Positions 36,839 to 49,553 are shown, counted from the stretch's first letter. The stretch is 64,000 nucleotides of DNA from Camarhynchus parvulus (GCF_901933205.1 NC_044574.1:22801733-22865732); one strand, 5' to 3'. Notes: generated from the letters alone by a model not told the origin. Numbers and translations: made by a program.

Positions 36839-38569
36839 CCAGATACAAACATTATTCCATCACAAGATGAGAACTGGCTCAAATCGGTGCAGGTAATAAA
36901 TTCTGCCGGGCTTGAGTTCAGGCAATAGAGGGACCACTCTTTCTTTGGTGAATTTTGGTGAGATAAAAGCTGAGTGGGAAGATTTCTGGAATACCAGGAC
37001 TGTTTAAGAAAATGCTGCTCAGCTGATACTAAATCAGTTGAGGAGTGTTGGCTAATCCCACGGCATTCCAGGTCATGTGAGGCCAGAGCTAGTTGGGAAG
37101 GAGCAGCAGCACCTCCTCCTCCTCAAGCCAGTGCAAAGCTCTGCTTGCTGCCAGAAGGGACAAGAACAAGAATAGGACAGAAAAGTTTCTAGTATGATTT
37201 TTTTGATGTAGACAAATACAAGGAGGTAACAAGGAATGGCAGCAGCAAGATTTTAAATGATAACAGATATATCTAAAAGGCTTCTAGACAAAGCATGCAC
37301 AGGAAAAGAGCCGTTTTTCAGTCTTCTAGGAGTTAAACTCCATTTGGAAATTCTCTCTAGAAATTCCTTAGGACTAGGCTTTCCTCTGCAATTTCTAGTC
37401 CCATCCATTTCAGGTTAGACTGGAAATACGGAGAAATAGGCTCCTGACTCACTAACAGCCCAGTCTTTCTCAGGCTATTGACTCCCTCATATTCAAATCC
37501 ACAATTTTCTCAGGAAGTACAGATACAGGAGTCTGAGGATGTTATCTTGTAAGGGAGAATATTAGACTAGCTTCAAAAGCCAGAAACAAAATTTTGCATC
37601 GTTGCTAAGGCTGTGTCTATGACAGCCAAGGTGAGAACAATGAGGAAAGGTGAGGATGAAAACAGGCATTTTGTTGTAACTGGAGTTTGTTTCTGTTTCC
37701 TCTCCTTATGTTAAAGTTGTGGAAGTTTTTTGCCTCTCCCCTCTTTGTTTTCAGTTACATTTAAATTACATAGTTAAGTGAATATTTTGAGCTATCCAAA
37801 GCTTTCTGGAAGCAATGGGAAGGAATTATACCGACTTAATCTATGAATTAATATTACATTTTTGGAAATGTAAATGCATGTGATATTCCAAATACTACTT
37901 CCTACACTGCAGTAACTTCACACTACACCTAGTTATTGCAGAATATGGCTGCCTCAGATGATGTTCAAAGTTCATAGTTTGCCCCCCAAAATCTCAGTAA
38001 GTAGACAGAAAACTTTATTTCAAAATTCAAGGATGGGGAGTGGAAACAAAAACAAAACCCAAAAACCTGATCCTTACGTTCTCAAATGACTGAAGTTCTG
38101 GAGTACAGAATGAGAGAAAACTGTACATTTGCTTGTTGTGAGAGGGAAGAAAAAAATAAAATGCCTGCAATTACTTTCTTACTGGAAAAAGAAGAAACTA
38201 AATATTGAGCCAAATTTTTCACAAGTTTCACAGCTTGAAAAAAGAAAATAAATGCCATAAATAGTTCCTTTTGTGTCTTACAAAACAATTTTAAAACATC
38301 TTTCATCCATTTCTAACTAGAACTGTGGTTCCAGCTTTTATGTGAGCAGTAATGCAACTGTTTCCTTAACTCCTGCATCATTTCTTTAAACTTTTCCTCC
38401 TTATTGCCTCTGGACACTCAGCATTTTAGGGTTTTTTTTCAAATTAACATCATTAAACACGTGTGCTTCATTAGTAATGATGACTTAGCTTGGGACAACA
38501 TTGGCGGTTTCCACTCCCAGCTTTCTGCCCTTGCTTTCTCATGGTAGTTAGTTATTCCTCTTGCTTCAG
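36839..38569. other. Intron-like stretch upstream of candidate exon C
   Basis: No feature identified apart from short A-rich runs. It ends in the strong pyrimidine tract of candidate exon C. Confidence 0.4.
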
Positions 38570-38762
38570 GGGTAGCTCAGCAGCACATGAAGCTCCTGCA
38601 CAACTCAAGTTTGGAGGAAACCAGGATCCATTTCAATTTCCCCTACCTCTAATTTATGGCAACTCAGCAACTGCTCCTGAGCAGCCGTAGCCCTCTGCCG
38701 CAGTGGCAAAAGCTGCTGAGAGAAGAGCAGGGCAGATTTCCTGGCTGAATTCAAAGGAGCAG
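38570..38762 (+). CDS. Candidate exon C, 193 bp, phase-1 start, stop at 38688
   Basis: A strong acceptor (TTATTCCTCTTGCTTCAG|G) and a strong donor (AGGAGCAG|GTGAGGT) bound this segment. In phase 1 it reads G + 39 codons, starting GSSAAHEAPAQLKFGG and ending IYGNSATAPEQP, then TAG at 38688-38690. It therefore joins in frame with candidate exons A and B (junction codon AGG again) and would supply a C-terminus. The stop lies 72 nt before the donor. If the donor is used, the transcript would be a nonsense-mediated decay candidate (poison exon). If not, this is a terminal exon, but I see no clear AATAAA within the next several hundred bp. The protein is not recognised, and chance remains possible. 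Confidence 0.4.
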
Positions 38763-39581
38763 GTGAGGTACATTAGCAAATGCCATGGGTCGCATTAAGG
38801 AAATTTGAGGAGTAATGCACTCAGTGAAAACAAAACAGAGCTTGGCAGCAATCTAAATATTTGGAGGGTGGGGGAGGGAAGAAGAGAAGGGGCTACAGGG
38901 CCATTAAGAATTGTCAGATCATCATTCAGATCTGGAAAAAAAATGCTGAAGGAGTCCTCAGGGAGATACAAAATTAACCCTTGATAATATATTTATAATT
39001 TCCCATTCTTTTTAAGAAAGTCAAGGTAAAACAAAAGATATTACTGCTTTAACAGGTACCCCAGCCCTTTGGCTCAATATATACTGATTTCGAAATGGCA
39101 GGGGTCAGTACACAAAGAAAGCATCTGGGGATGTTTCATCACAACTTTTAACCCATATTACTTGAAATTGATTCTCTCAAAGATCATGTCCACAAAAGTT
39201 CTCCTTGTCCTGTAGCAAAGTATAAAACAAAGCCATGGTCCTCTGGCTTTGTGACTTAAAAAATGAAGTGAAAGCAGTAAGACTGCTCACCTGGTCTTCT
39301 GGCCTTAAAGAATTAAATCCTGTCTTTACATGTAGGCTGAAAAGTATTATACAAATGAAGAAGAAGGGAACATTCCTTGGAGATGTGGCTGATTATTTTC
39401 CTAACCTGATGTATCATCAGCAGCCTAGATGTTACCCTCAGAAAGAATGTGGCCTTACAACATTTTACTTTGTACATCCAATTCCTTTTTAAGAGCCTTT
39501 GTTTTCTTAAACTGATATTTGAATTGTAGTCAACACTTATTTCCTGAGAAAATAACTGTATATTGGTACAGGAAGCTGCAC
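38763..39581. other. Noncoding stretch after candidate exon C
   Basis: No feature identified. It contains ATTAAA at about 39312 but no AATAAA outside the LTR. Confidence 0.35.
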
Positions 39582-40042
39582 TGATGCCTTGTGAAGGCTG
39601 ACCTAGAACAGAGGCTGGACAGAGTTAAAAGAATAAAGTAGGGATTTATTAAAAGGCCTCAATGGATATACCTTGGGCAGCACAACAGCCCAGCCAGGGC
39701 TACACCCAAGATGGACCCAAAATGGTCACAAAAATGGACAATTAGTCACAAGGTCTCTCACTTTTTGAAGTTCTGGTTCATTTGCATATTGGAGTTAATT
39801 GTCCAATTATAGCTTTAGGTATGAAGTCCCATCCCCCTTCTTTTTCTCTCTTCATTCTGCCACTGTTTAAGCTCTTGGGCCTGGAATTTGGATTGGCTGT
39901 CCTTGGTCCCCAGCTAGAGAAAGAATTGTTTTGTCTCCCTACTCTGTGAAGAGAGCTTGCCATCCCTTAATATGACGCTCAGAACTACACCCTAAAGCAG
40001 CACAGAATCTGAAAAATGTAAAAGCTAAAACCTAAGACATCA
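39582..40042 (-). mobile_element. Solo LTR copy 2 (minus), inverted relative to copy 1
   Basis: 461 bp. Its reverse complement aligns end to end with the copy at 33069-33523. By hand I count about 18 substitutions plus two indels (5 nt and 1 nt), roughly 96% identity. The polyadenylation signal appears as TTTATT at 39645-39650 on the plus strand. The flanks share only CAC on each side, so the target duplication is unclear. Because the two LTRs face opposite ways and the 6 kb between them lacks gag, pol or env, they are separate insertions and not the ends of one provirus. Confidence 0.92.
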
Positions 40043-41134
40043 CACTGGTGACAGTTTTATTTAGAAAAGAATAGCAGAATAACTTCTGCAAATACCACAT
40101 TAGGAATCGATTCTCTAAAACAAAGCAGGCACAGCTTTGTTCTTACTGCTAAAAAGGTATTTGCCTGTCCTGTATTTCATTCTGGTATTCCTGAGGTAGT
40201 TTTCCTAGGAAGTTCTCAAGGTCAACAAATGAATGTGTGTAGCCAGTCTTGTGGAGTTACTAAGAACATTTGGCATAGGCTTTAGGCTTCTGGGTCACCA
40301 GCAAAATATAGGTAGTCAGAGATAAGGAGGGCTGACAGTAGGTTCTGTTGTCAGATCTTGTGCTGGAGTAGCATTTCTCTAACAGCAGGGCTGGTGTCTC
40401 CAGAGCACCACATAGGCTCAAGCAACAGCTCTAAGCACCCTAAAGGCTAATTTAACATTACACACATTCAGCATGGTACATCAGGTAAGAGCATTTGTAA
40501 TTGTCTGTTATATTAATATGGGAATTAATAAGGAATTATAAAATTCTGGCTCAAGAAGAAAAAGGCAGTATTAGAGACTTATTAGAGTATTTTAGACTCT
40601 TAGAGACATCTTTTAGTGCTGAATCACCTCAGACAGAAAGTCTGAAGTAAAGATTGCTGTTGAGCGCTTGTATATATTGTAAGTTAGACCTGGTCTTGTT
40701 AGTATAGAGCAGCCACTGGATACCACAAGAAGGAAGCCAATGCTGCATGCCATATAATCTGGTTTTTAATCCACTGCTGATAAAGTCTGCAGAAAACTGT
40801 TAAAGAAAACACTAGCGAATTAGCCCATGTAAAATAGAGGAAGAAAGAAACAGACCAGAAATGAAGCACTACAGTGTAGAAGCACTACATGTTATTGGTG
40901 GATTTGCTGTCATGAGGACTGCATTGTCTTGCTTTCACCACCAGTTTCTAACTCCCAGCCATGTGTATTTACAAGGTATGGGGGTTTTGGTCTGGTAATT
41001 TTTATATTCCTCATAATCTCTATTCCTTTGTGATTTTCACTTTGTTTTTTATATCATACTAAATACATCTTGTTCTTCAAAGTATAAGAAACTGGTGATA
41101 AAAATCATTTGGGAGTGAGCATTGGCAGACTCAC
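40043..41134. other. Noncoding stretch, no gene recognised
   Basis: AT-rich DNA without a recognised feature. Confidence 0.4.
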
Positions 41135-41297
41135 CTGGCAGAGAAACTGGCTTTTAACCTTGCAGCTAAGGGGAGGAGAGGAGTACTCTGGTTGAGTACT
41201 CTGCAGTAGGTGAACCTCTGCTGGGCTGAGGGACAGCTGGAAAACTCCACGTCAGCTGAGATATGCCAGCTTCTGTCTGGATCTCCACAGTGTGTGT
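41135..41297 (-). CDS. Exon-like segment on the minus strand, 163 bp, unidentified
   Basis: On the minus strand a good acceptor (CCTTGTCCTACCAG|A) and a consensus donor (TGCCAG|GTGAGTCT) enclose 163 bp. One frame is open across the whole segment, 2 nt + 53 codons + 2 nt, including THCGDPDRSWHISADVEFSS. The region is GC-richer than its neighbours. The residues show no recognisable domain, so it may be a noncoding-RNA exon or chance. If real it could belong to a leftward transcript starting at the CpG island near 61.5 kb. Confidence 0.22.
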
Positions 41298-42649
41298 CTG
41301 GTAGGACAAGGTTCACAATCACGTTAGGCTCCCACTCTCAAATTCTTCCTCTCATGAACAGCTCCACTATCTTTAAGTGAATTATTTGCTGCTACTTCCA
41401 CCAAGTTGTAGTTCCCTATTTAACAGGCACATTCCCTGAAATTTTCTTTTTCCAGCTTAGTTTATAGGATAAAGCTTAAGAGATAAGGAGAAAAAGCCCA
41501 TACAGTCTATACTACTATTCTTCTCACAGAGATGTCTAATCATGAATTACTTTAAATGGGAAGTTTAATGGAAAAGGACTAAAGTATTTTAAAAGAAAGA
41601 GATTTTTAGCTCAGACATAACAGTGTGTAAATGATAAGCTGAAAGGTTCAAAGGCAGCCAAACCCACTGCAGATCTCTCCAGCCCAGAAGCAGGAGGCTG
41701 AGGAACTCTTCCACTGGCTGGTCCCAGGTGGTGCAGTCAGCCCTTATAGCTGCTCTTGTATAACACCACTTCTGCGGCAACAAAGAGCAGACATGAGTTT
41801 ACTGGGGTTTGTTAGCTCAGGCTCAGTCAAGACCTTTCTGGACCAGCCTACACCAGCCTGAGGCACTCCTGAAACCACAGTTCATTTACTAAATTACCAG
41901 GTAACCCATTCAGAGGCACTGACTGATCACATTTACATTACATTTGACGAGGAATCTCTGCATGGATCACAGACAGACAATGTCCAGCAAATCTTTGGTA
42001 TCTTTACTTTACAGGAGAAACTCCTTTTCCGCATTGCAGCCTGTGTGTTCCTTCTGTAATCTTTATAGAGGGAACTATACACACTATATACACAGCTGGT
42101 GTACAACTGCTACCTACAAAGGACCCATATCTCAGTGTAAACAAAGCACAAAAGAAATGGTTTAGATGTATAAAGTGACAACATAATAAACAGATTCTCT
42201 TTTTCTGTACATTCATTCCTGAGTATCTGCTTATATTTGGAAACATTTATGGTGTTGAGAGTGATTTTTAATTGTTCCACAGCATCTGCTTCTTTCAATA
42301 AAAAATAATAGCTGGCCACACTCCATATGATTCTTTACTCAGGCAATGTTGCAAATTTAAACAGGAATTGGGGAAACGGCAAGGGAACGGAGAGCATAGC
42401 TGAAAATTCAATGGCATATGATATAATTAGGCCACAGCAGTGCCAAATCCAACACAGACTGAGACAGTTGCTCCCCCAGACCACCAGCAGGATGCTGTGC
42501 TAGCTAGCAAACCATAGCGTGCAGGGAAGATCAGGCACCTCTGAATGGCAATGCTCAGCAGGGAGTTATGTCAGTGCAAAACCCTGGCAAGGAGACACCT
42601 AATTCCTGCCATCAGCTACCTAAGGTAGGGCAGCTCCAGACCTTCCTCA
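41298..42649. other. Noncoding stretch, no gene recognised
   Basis: No feature identified. Confidence 0.4.
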
Positions 42650-42926
42650 GAGGTGCACAGTGGAAGGACAACGGCAATCATCACAAGTTGCATGCAGCAA
42701 AGGAAATTCTGTCTAGATGAGGACAAAAATTTTTACAGTGAGACTAATCCAACACTGGAAGAGATTTCCCAGTGAAGTTGTGGAGACTCAATTCTTGCAG
42801 CTATTCAAAGTTCATGTGGCCCTGAGAAACTTGTACTTGATAATAGTTTGAGGAAGAGGTTGGATTGGATGACACCCAGAAGTCTCTTCTGACCTACATT
42901 GTCCTGTGTTTCTGTGGACCCCTGTC
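42650..42926 (+). mobile_element. Diverged CR1 LINE 3' end, plus orientation
   Basis: Diverged matches in order: a heading of 'GGAAATTCTGTCTAGATGAG', then TTTTTACAGTGAGACTAATC, CAGTGAAGTTGTGGAGACTC, GATTGGATGACACCCAGAAG, TCTCTTCTGACCTACATTGT and the tail CTGTGTTTCTGTGG. This follows the CR1 3' order (retained 'ACAGTGAG', 'GTTGTGGAGTCTC', 'GGATTGGATGAC..CCAGA', 'TTCTGTG'). Confidence 0.85.
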
Positions 42927-45123
42927 CAGGGTCCGGGATGCTCATGGAGAAATGCAGTTAGGAATATTTGTTTATTTGGAACCCATCCCCAAGAAGTCTC
43001 TCCCAAATAAAAGTCCTCTAACCATGTCCTCAAAAAGGAAAAAGCAAGAACAGCAGTTTCTTTTAAAACTCATGACAGTGGTGATGCCAGTACCCAAGTA
43101 CTTTATGATATCCTGCTGCCTGAAGCACTTGCCCAAGAAATGGCTATCCTTAGTGACCTGTGTGGGTCCAGACAAGTACAGGGTAGCCATTGAGAAATAA
43201 GGATTCTCAAGAAAGGCACAGGGACATGAAGGTGCCTAGGCCTATGGTGAAAGGTAATTGTCTCCTTCCAAGAAATAATGTCTCCAATCTTCACATCTGG
43301 TTATGGACTGTCTTTTGCATGGGCTCAGAAGGAGAAGCAGCTATGGATATATGGAGATATGCCAGGCTTTATTTCCTTCCCAGCTCTGCTGTAGCCCTCA
43401 GGCTGCAGTCACACTGCCCCTGGCTGCTCCCTTCCTGGCCCTTTGACTCATGTATAATTCATTCTGCCAAGATCCAGCTTCAACAACAAGCTCCAAGTTT
43501 CCTCCCCTCCCAGAGACGGGCTGCTTATTAGGCTGCTCTCTTGGGAAATGCACCCTTGAGCTTCTCCAGGCTGAGAAAAACCTAATACTGAGGTTCCCCT
43601 CGGCAGGCACCCTTAACCACCACGTGGCATTAACTAAAAAACCCCACATGGTTGTGCCATGCCCACTACCTCCTCTATCCTAGCCAGGGCCTGTTTTCAA
43701 AGAGCCTGGCCCTAGCTGAGCTCTGCAGGCAGCCAAATGCCATCTGTGGGCGTTAGGTGTGCTCTGGGAACAGGGAATGGGATGGGCCCTGAGGGAGTGG
43801 GGCTGAGAGCAGCCAGCTTCCTGCATCCTGCCCTTCCCAGCACTGGGACATAGAGCCATGTGGGCTGTGCTGCTCCTGGCCAAGGAGTGAAGCAGAGCTG
43901 GAGGTGCCCAGGCCGTGTCAGGACCTCCCTGTGAGCACAGGTAGATGCTTTGGGACGCACAGAGTCCTCTTGGATTTCTGATTTGGAGACAGGTGGCTGC
44001 CTGACATGCCCTGTGACACAGCCAGTTTACACACCTACAGCTTCTTTGCACTTCAATGCTTCCATCCAGTGCTCTGCTTGAATCACATTTTGGGCATTCT
44101 GCCACCATCTCAAATGCTCTGTAATCCATTTCTTCTCTCTCCTACTAAACCCTCTTGGCTCCTGTCCTTTCTTTCCTGCCATGGTGCCCTCTGCCTGGGC
44201 TCTCCTTACACTTTTTTCAGTGGGCATTTTCTCTCCATACAGCTCCCCAGCAGACTGACCTGCCTGGGCATGCCAGGACACTCCGGTGGTGTGACCAGAG
44301 GTGGTCCTGCCACTCCAATTGCTAAAGTAGCCCACAAGACCCACAGACTGCTTCAGAGGGACCCCCAGGGACTGACAGATCCCTGTGATTAATAGAAATG
44401 ACTTCAGGTCTAGACTGAGAAAAAAGCCCCAGCCTCTACCAGTGTCTGACCCCTGACTTTCTCTACAGCTCAGCTTTTGCCTTCTGCCATACAAACCATG
44501 TGCTATCATTTCTTTTTTACTATTTTCCAGTTGTTCCAATAGAGTATTACTACAAGCCCATGACAAAAGTAGCATGGACCAAACATGCCATCTAAGTTCT
44601 TTGTGACCATATTTAAGTATTAAAATTATTTTTTCTTTTGTTCTTCAGAGATTCAAATAATGTCTTTCAACTTACTCTTCTGTCAGAAATGTGCTGAGAC
44701 ATCTATTTGTGGACTAAACTTCTTGGTTTTCCACTTTGGAAGGCACATGTGGCATTGGTCTTCCAGTATCTCCATCCAAGTTTCTCTTGTGGGACTCACA
44801 AATCCTTCCATCCTTGACACTTGCATTACATCAAAGCAGGGAATGAGTCAGAATCTTATCCTAGGAAATTATCTAATTCCCTTGTCACAGAACATGATGT
44901 GTGCCTACTTCTTCAATTATTTTGTCTCTCACTCTTCTTGACAAAACTGATATTGCTGTGGAGACATTTTGACTACAAAAAAAAAAGTTCAGAAAACAAA
45001 TTCATTTAAATAAAAATTACACCCAGACTCCTACTTCATACTTTCCTATTTTGGGATCCCATTTAAAAAAAACATCCTTAATCTCCATGTGCTTTTCCTT
45101 TTCTTTCTCAGTGATGAGCTGTT
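42927..45123. other. Noncoding stretch, GC-richer in 43.3-44.4 kb
   Basis: No gene recognised. Overlapping open frames on both strands at 43.68-44.58 kb, including a 182-codon minus-strand frame at 44027-44575 that is the longest in the window, have no family motifs. Frames on both strands in the same GC-richer patch point to composition, not selection. Confidence 0.4.
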
Positions 45124-45144
45124 CATGGTACAAATTGTACCATG
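45124..45144. repeat. Perfect 21-nt palindrome
   Basis: Arms CATGGTACAA and TTGTACCATG surround a single central A. This is a self-complementary site with no loop to speak of. It could be coincidental or a binding site for a dimeric protein; nothing nearby supports a role. Confidence 0.95.
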
Positions 45145-48100
45145 AGTAGTAGTACTCTTTTACTATTGAAGGCCAGGAGATGACAGTCTTCTGTACTCTA
45201 CCCTATGAGACTCCAACTAGAAGTTACAAAAACAGAGTAAAAACTGAATTTTCCTCTTTTGTAATAGCACATTTTCCATTAATGATAAGTGGCAAAATTC
45301 AAAGAAACTTCAGGATGAAACAGAAGGGCTGGAACACTTCAGAGAATAGCAGCAACCCAATCATACAGGTACTGGAGGGGTTGACACAGGGACATCCAGA
45401 CAGGGTTGCCCAGGGACAACACAGCACTAACAACACTGGCACATGGCCAGAGATAACAAGCCTAATTATCCCACTAGAGAGCAAGGTATGTTTTTCTCTC
45501 CAGTGCTCAACCATCTGGCTGGATTTACCATCTTGGGCTTAATACCAGTGATGCCAGACATGAGTGTACCCACTCTGCAGCCCTGGGATTGGGAAAGCAA
45601 TAGGGACCAAGGGGGCTCTGCTGGTAGCCCACTGAAGTCAAGCATGGGTCCTTAACACAAAGGCTTTATTATTAGCAGGGTGAAAAAAGAAGAGGGTGGG
45701 AAGGACTAGGACAGTGGGGAAATAGGAAGGAGGGAGGAACAGGACTGCCTTATTTAATCCTGGTAAGTTCACTTTGGGTGTGCTGCTTAATTTTGTCCTC
45801 AGACTCTGCAACACAACTGCAGAGAACCCTCTGCCAGAGCAGAGCTGGCTCTGTGAACAGTGGATCTGTGCCTACATTATGTTTTTCTGTGTGATATTCC
45901 TCCTGAAGCCATAAGCATTGCTGATCCCCAGCTGGCTCTGCTGTCCAGTAGAATAATGCCCCAAAACACCAGCAGGTAATTGAATGTTAACTGGCCTAGC
46001 AATTTATGGTGCACAGATGGTGGTATAACCATCTAGCAGAGAAGTGTCAGGGTCAACTACCAATGGGATACTTTTAAAAACCTCAAAAAAAGGGCTTTCA
46101 TACTAACCTGGGAAGCTACATTATGTTTTCTGTGTGTTTATGATGGGCACTATTTTCCACTCACTGGACTTCCTACATCTGTCAGACACAGACACATTGG
46201 TTTAACCTGTGTGTTGTACTCATACCTGGCCTTGAGCATCAGTAGATCAATGGGAAACCTCCCTCTAGGCTTCACAAGGGATCTGGCCCTCTCTTTCCCT
46301 TGTGCACAAACAGTGTGGTGTGTCTAAGCCTTGGGGCTTAGCCTTGAGAAGAGCTCCTGGGGCTGCAGATGTGTGCACAACCCATCCCACAGACATAATT
46401 TGAGAAAACCCTTCCTCAAGCTTGCTCTCAGCCATAACCGCACTAGGTGGCAGAGCATTTTCCTGCCTCAAAAGAATTTCACTCCAGCAGTCTGAACAAC
46501 ACGGTTCTGAAGAAATTACAATGCCTTTCTCAAAGTACAGTTGTCCTATCCCTCTTCTCATATAAATCCTTAAATTGCTCACAAAGCAGGAGAGTGGCAA
46601 GCCAGGACAGAAAATCCCACAGAAGAGACACCACTAAGATCTACTTCATGCACTACTAAAATATTCATAACTTCTTAGAACAAATGTCAAATGGTAGATA
46701 AAGATGGAAGAATATATATGTTTTTACTGTAACATGCTTAGCAAATTCTTTTGGAAGAGTGAACACTGTAAATTACAGTTATATGTTACCACTATAGCTC
46801 TCCTGTGCCTACCACCAATTGTCAAAATACACTAATATTCTCCTTTTAATCCTGACACATTTTCCATTGAAGCAAGTGGAACTTTTTCCATTGATTTTAC
46901 TCTATAAAACGCCTTCTGAATAAAAACCACAGAACTGTTACAGCTATTTAATAAGTAACTACCATATACAATTTTATAACTATAGTTTATAGTTCTACAG
47001 TAATAACTAGATACTTATAGTTAACTACAAAGTTAAATAGCAGTTATAGCTCATTTTAGCATGAAAAGGAGTATTAAAATTTTACTGGATTGATTTAACA
47101 TTTGCTAGTGGGTTTGCCACAATGATTTACATGTACTGCCTGTCTCTTCTCTTAGCTGTGCTCAGAAATTAAGTGCAGGCTGAATAACACAGGAATTAAC
47201 ACATGAGATTGAACCAATCTGTGAGTTTTGTGGTCTGTCTTGAACAGGAAGCAAGGAGACAAAGGTGCTTGGCTAATCCATAACTGTTTCAATGCTGATG
47301 CCCACTTCTTCATGCTTTGCAAGCACTGAAGAAATCTCCAGAGCACAGGCAGTTCAGCCTCTCCACTGGAGCAGAATCCAGAATCCATGTGTGACAGATG
47401 TTGGTCTAATCAGCTCTTACAAACCCCCAGTGAAGATTAGCAACACAGCCTGCCTCTTGCTTAGCCACTAGATAATCTTTTTTTCATATATAATTTAAAT
47501 CTTCTTCTCTGCAAATTAGACTCTTTGTTTCATACACATCCCAGTGGGCATGTTGAAAATTTAGTTATTCACTGATCTCTTTAAAACAACCTTTAAGCAG
47601 TACCAATGTTTTTCCTCTTCACAACATCTTGTGTTGATTTACACAAGCTGAGCAGCTGGCCTACAGTTTTAAGAGATCTGTTCCGCCAGCATCAGGCACT
47701 TCAGGGGACTGATGACAGCAAATCAAGATTTATGTTTTTCCATTCAAGTGTTTTGTGATTTTAATGTGATTATTTTCATAGTGACAGTAAGGCTTTGTGA
47801 GCTTACAGCTCTGATGGTAACCTGTACAAACAAACAAAGGATGAATTCTGTCCTCCAAGGATAGACAAATGGGTTCTGCACTCTCAGAAAACATACCAGG
47901 TCATTTTTGTATGGTGTTCTCAGTTTTGCTCCCTCTAACAGAGTTAAATTCACCTTAAAAACAAGGAAGGGAGAATGAGAATTAGAACTTTGTTTTCTCC
48001 TGAACAGCTTTCAGTAGAAGGTGATTGAAGTTTTTAGCATCATACAATAGCATTTTTAATTCCAGCCAAGATGTCAAGTGAGATGTTTTGCCTTCAAGAA

Positions 48101-49553
48101 TGGGCTACTCTGTTTCTTACAGAGGTCTGATGCATTTATTCAATGTCAACGGTCATTCTGTAGGAAATTCCTGCAAGCATTCTTGGTATGGCATGGAAAG
48201 GGACTGCCCTAGTCTGAAATAATGGAAAAAACCCCAAACCCACTAATATCAGCTTGGAAATCAAAGCTCCTAGGAATTCTGTCCACAGAGAAAACAAGAC
48301 ATCAGTCAGTTATATTGTCTTCTCAATGGCTTAGAGATTTATCTTGAACTCATTACCTGAAATGAGTCAAGACTGGGTAGCCTAGATAATTGAGTGAAAG
48401 TTGTGTGACCCAGATTAGCATCCACCACACCTCCTGACTCTTGGCATAATTTGGCCCATATGGGAAACAATGATGCTTCTGGACCTCACAGGGAAGGGGA
48501 AGATGAGAAGAACTATAGGGAGAATATAAATTAAAAAAAAAAATCAGAAAATAGCATCAGAATGAAATCCTTTAGATATACTAAGAATTTCAAAGGACAA
48601 AACAAAATGTGCTGCTCTCTTCTGGCCTGGCATGCCTTGTCCTGAAAAACATAAGCCTCACAGCCTTTCTAGGCACTGGTACATGGAACTGCTTTTGAGG
48701 CAAGCATAAGAAAGCAGTTGTATAAATTTTACAGTGACCTTGCCACTAGTTGGTGTGTGGGTGATGATAGCATGAAACTGACAAGGAAGCTGACAAGGGA
48801 AGAGTGCACAAAAGCGAAATCTAAGCTGGTCCCTGAGCTGGCGCTAACCTAGGGAAAATTAAATGGAGCAGACTTTTCTTGGACTGCCTGGGCAGATAAT
48901 TTGCCCTAGGAATCAAAGAGTGAGCAGAATAATCCAATAAAATAGGTTTACTTCCTGAGTATTGTAAAGAAAAAGACAGGAATGTTTTCCTTAGGGACAA
49001 ACCAAAACAATGTGTAGAACACAAATTTGAAAGTAGACAACCGGTGCTTGATTTTTCTTTGAATCAGATGTGCCAGCCAGAGACTGGAAATTGTCTCTAA
49101 AAATCAGAGTGAACTTCTATGCACATTCAGTGCTTCTTGTGGACACATTCTTCCTCGGACTATGGTCGGGGTTATAGCCAGCACTCAGGGTGTCAGTGCA
49201 ACACAGAAGCTCCACAACAACAGCTGAACATTTAGATCAAGTACTATGAAAGCTTTGAGGGAATTCAGGGCCTGAGAGTAATGGAAGAACCAAAGAGTAA
49301 AGCAAAGTAAGAACCAAATAGTAAAGCAAAGGATAAAGCTTGTACTGGAGGAGACTTAAGCAAGGAGAAGCAAAATGTGCTTGATGAATATCAGGTTGAT
49401 AACCAGAGATTTTGTTGAAACTGTTAAGCTAGAGTTGAAGGCCACACCAGAATGGAGAGGGAAGCCAAATTAGTGAGATAGGGTCTCTGGATGAAAATAA
49501 AAGTCACTGAGAGGAAGAGAAGGAGGAGAGCCAGAAGGTAAGGCAAGGGATTT
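45145..49553. other. Noncoding stretch, no gene recognised
   Basis: AT-rich DNA. A diverged direct repeat of about 24 bp (GAACCAAAGAGTAAAGCAAAG and GAACCAAATAGTAAAGCAAAG) sits at about 49287-49331. No exon or repeat family was recognised. Confidence 0.4.

Noticed and set aside
33069..40042. A complete provirus bounded by the two similar LTRs
   Set aside because: The LTRs are in opposite orientation and the interval has no gag, pol or env-like frames.
42865..43200. 111-codon plus-strand frame starting in a CR1 tail
   Set aside because: The start codon is in the CR1 3' end and the rest shows no domain.
44027..44575. 182-codon minus-strand open frame, the longest in the window
   Set aside because: No family motif, overlapped by open frames on the other strand, and located in a GC-richer patch where long chance frames are expected. 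No paired splice sites fit it.
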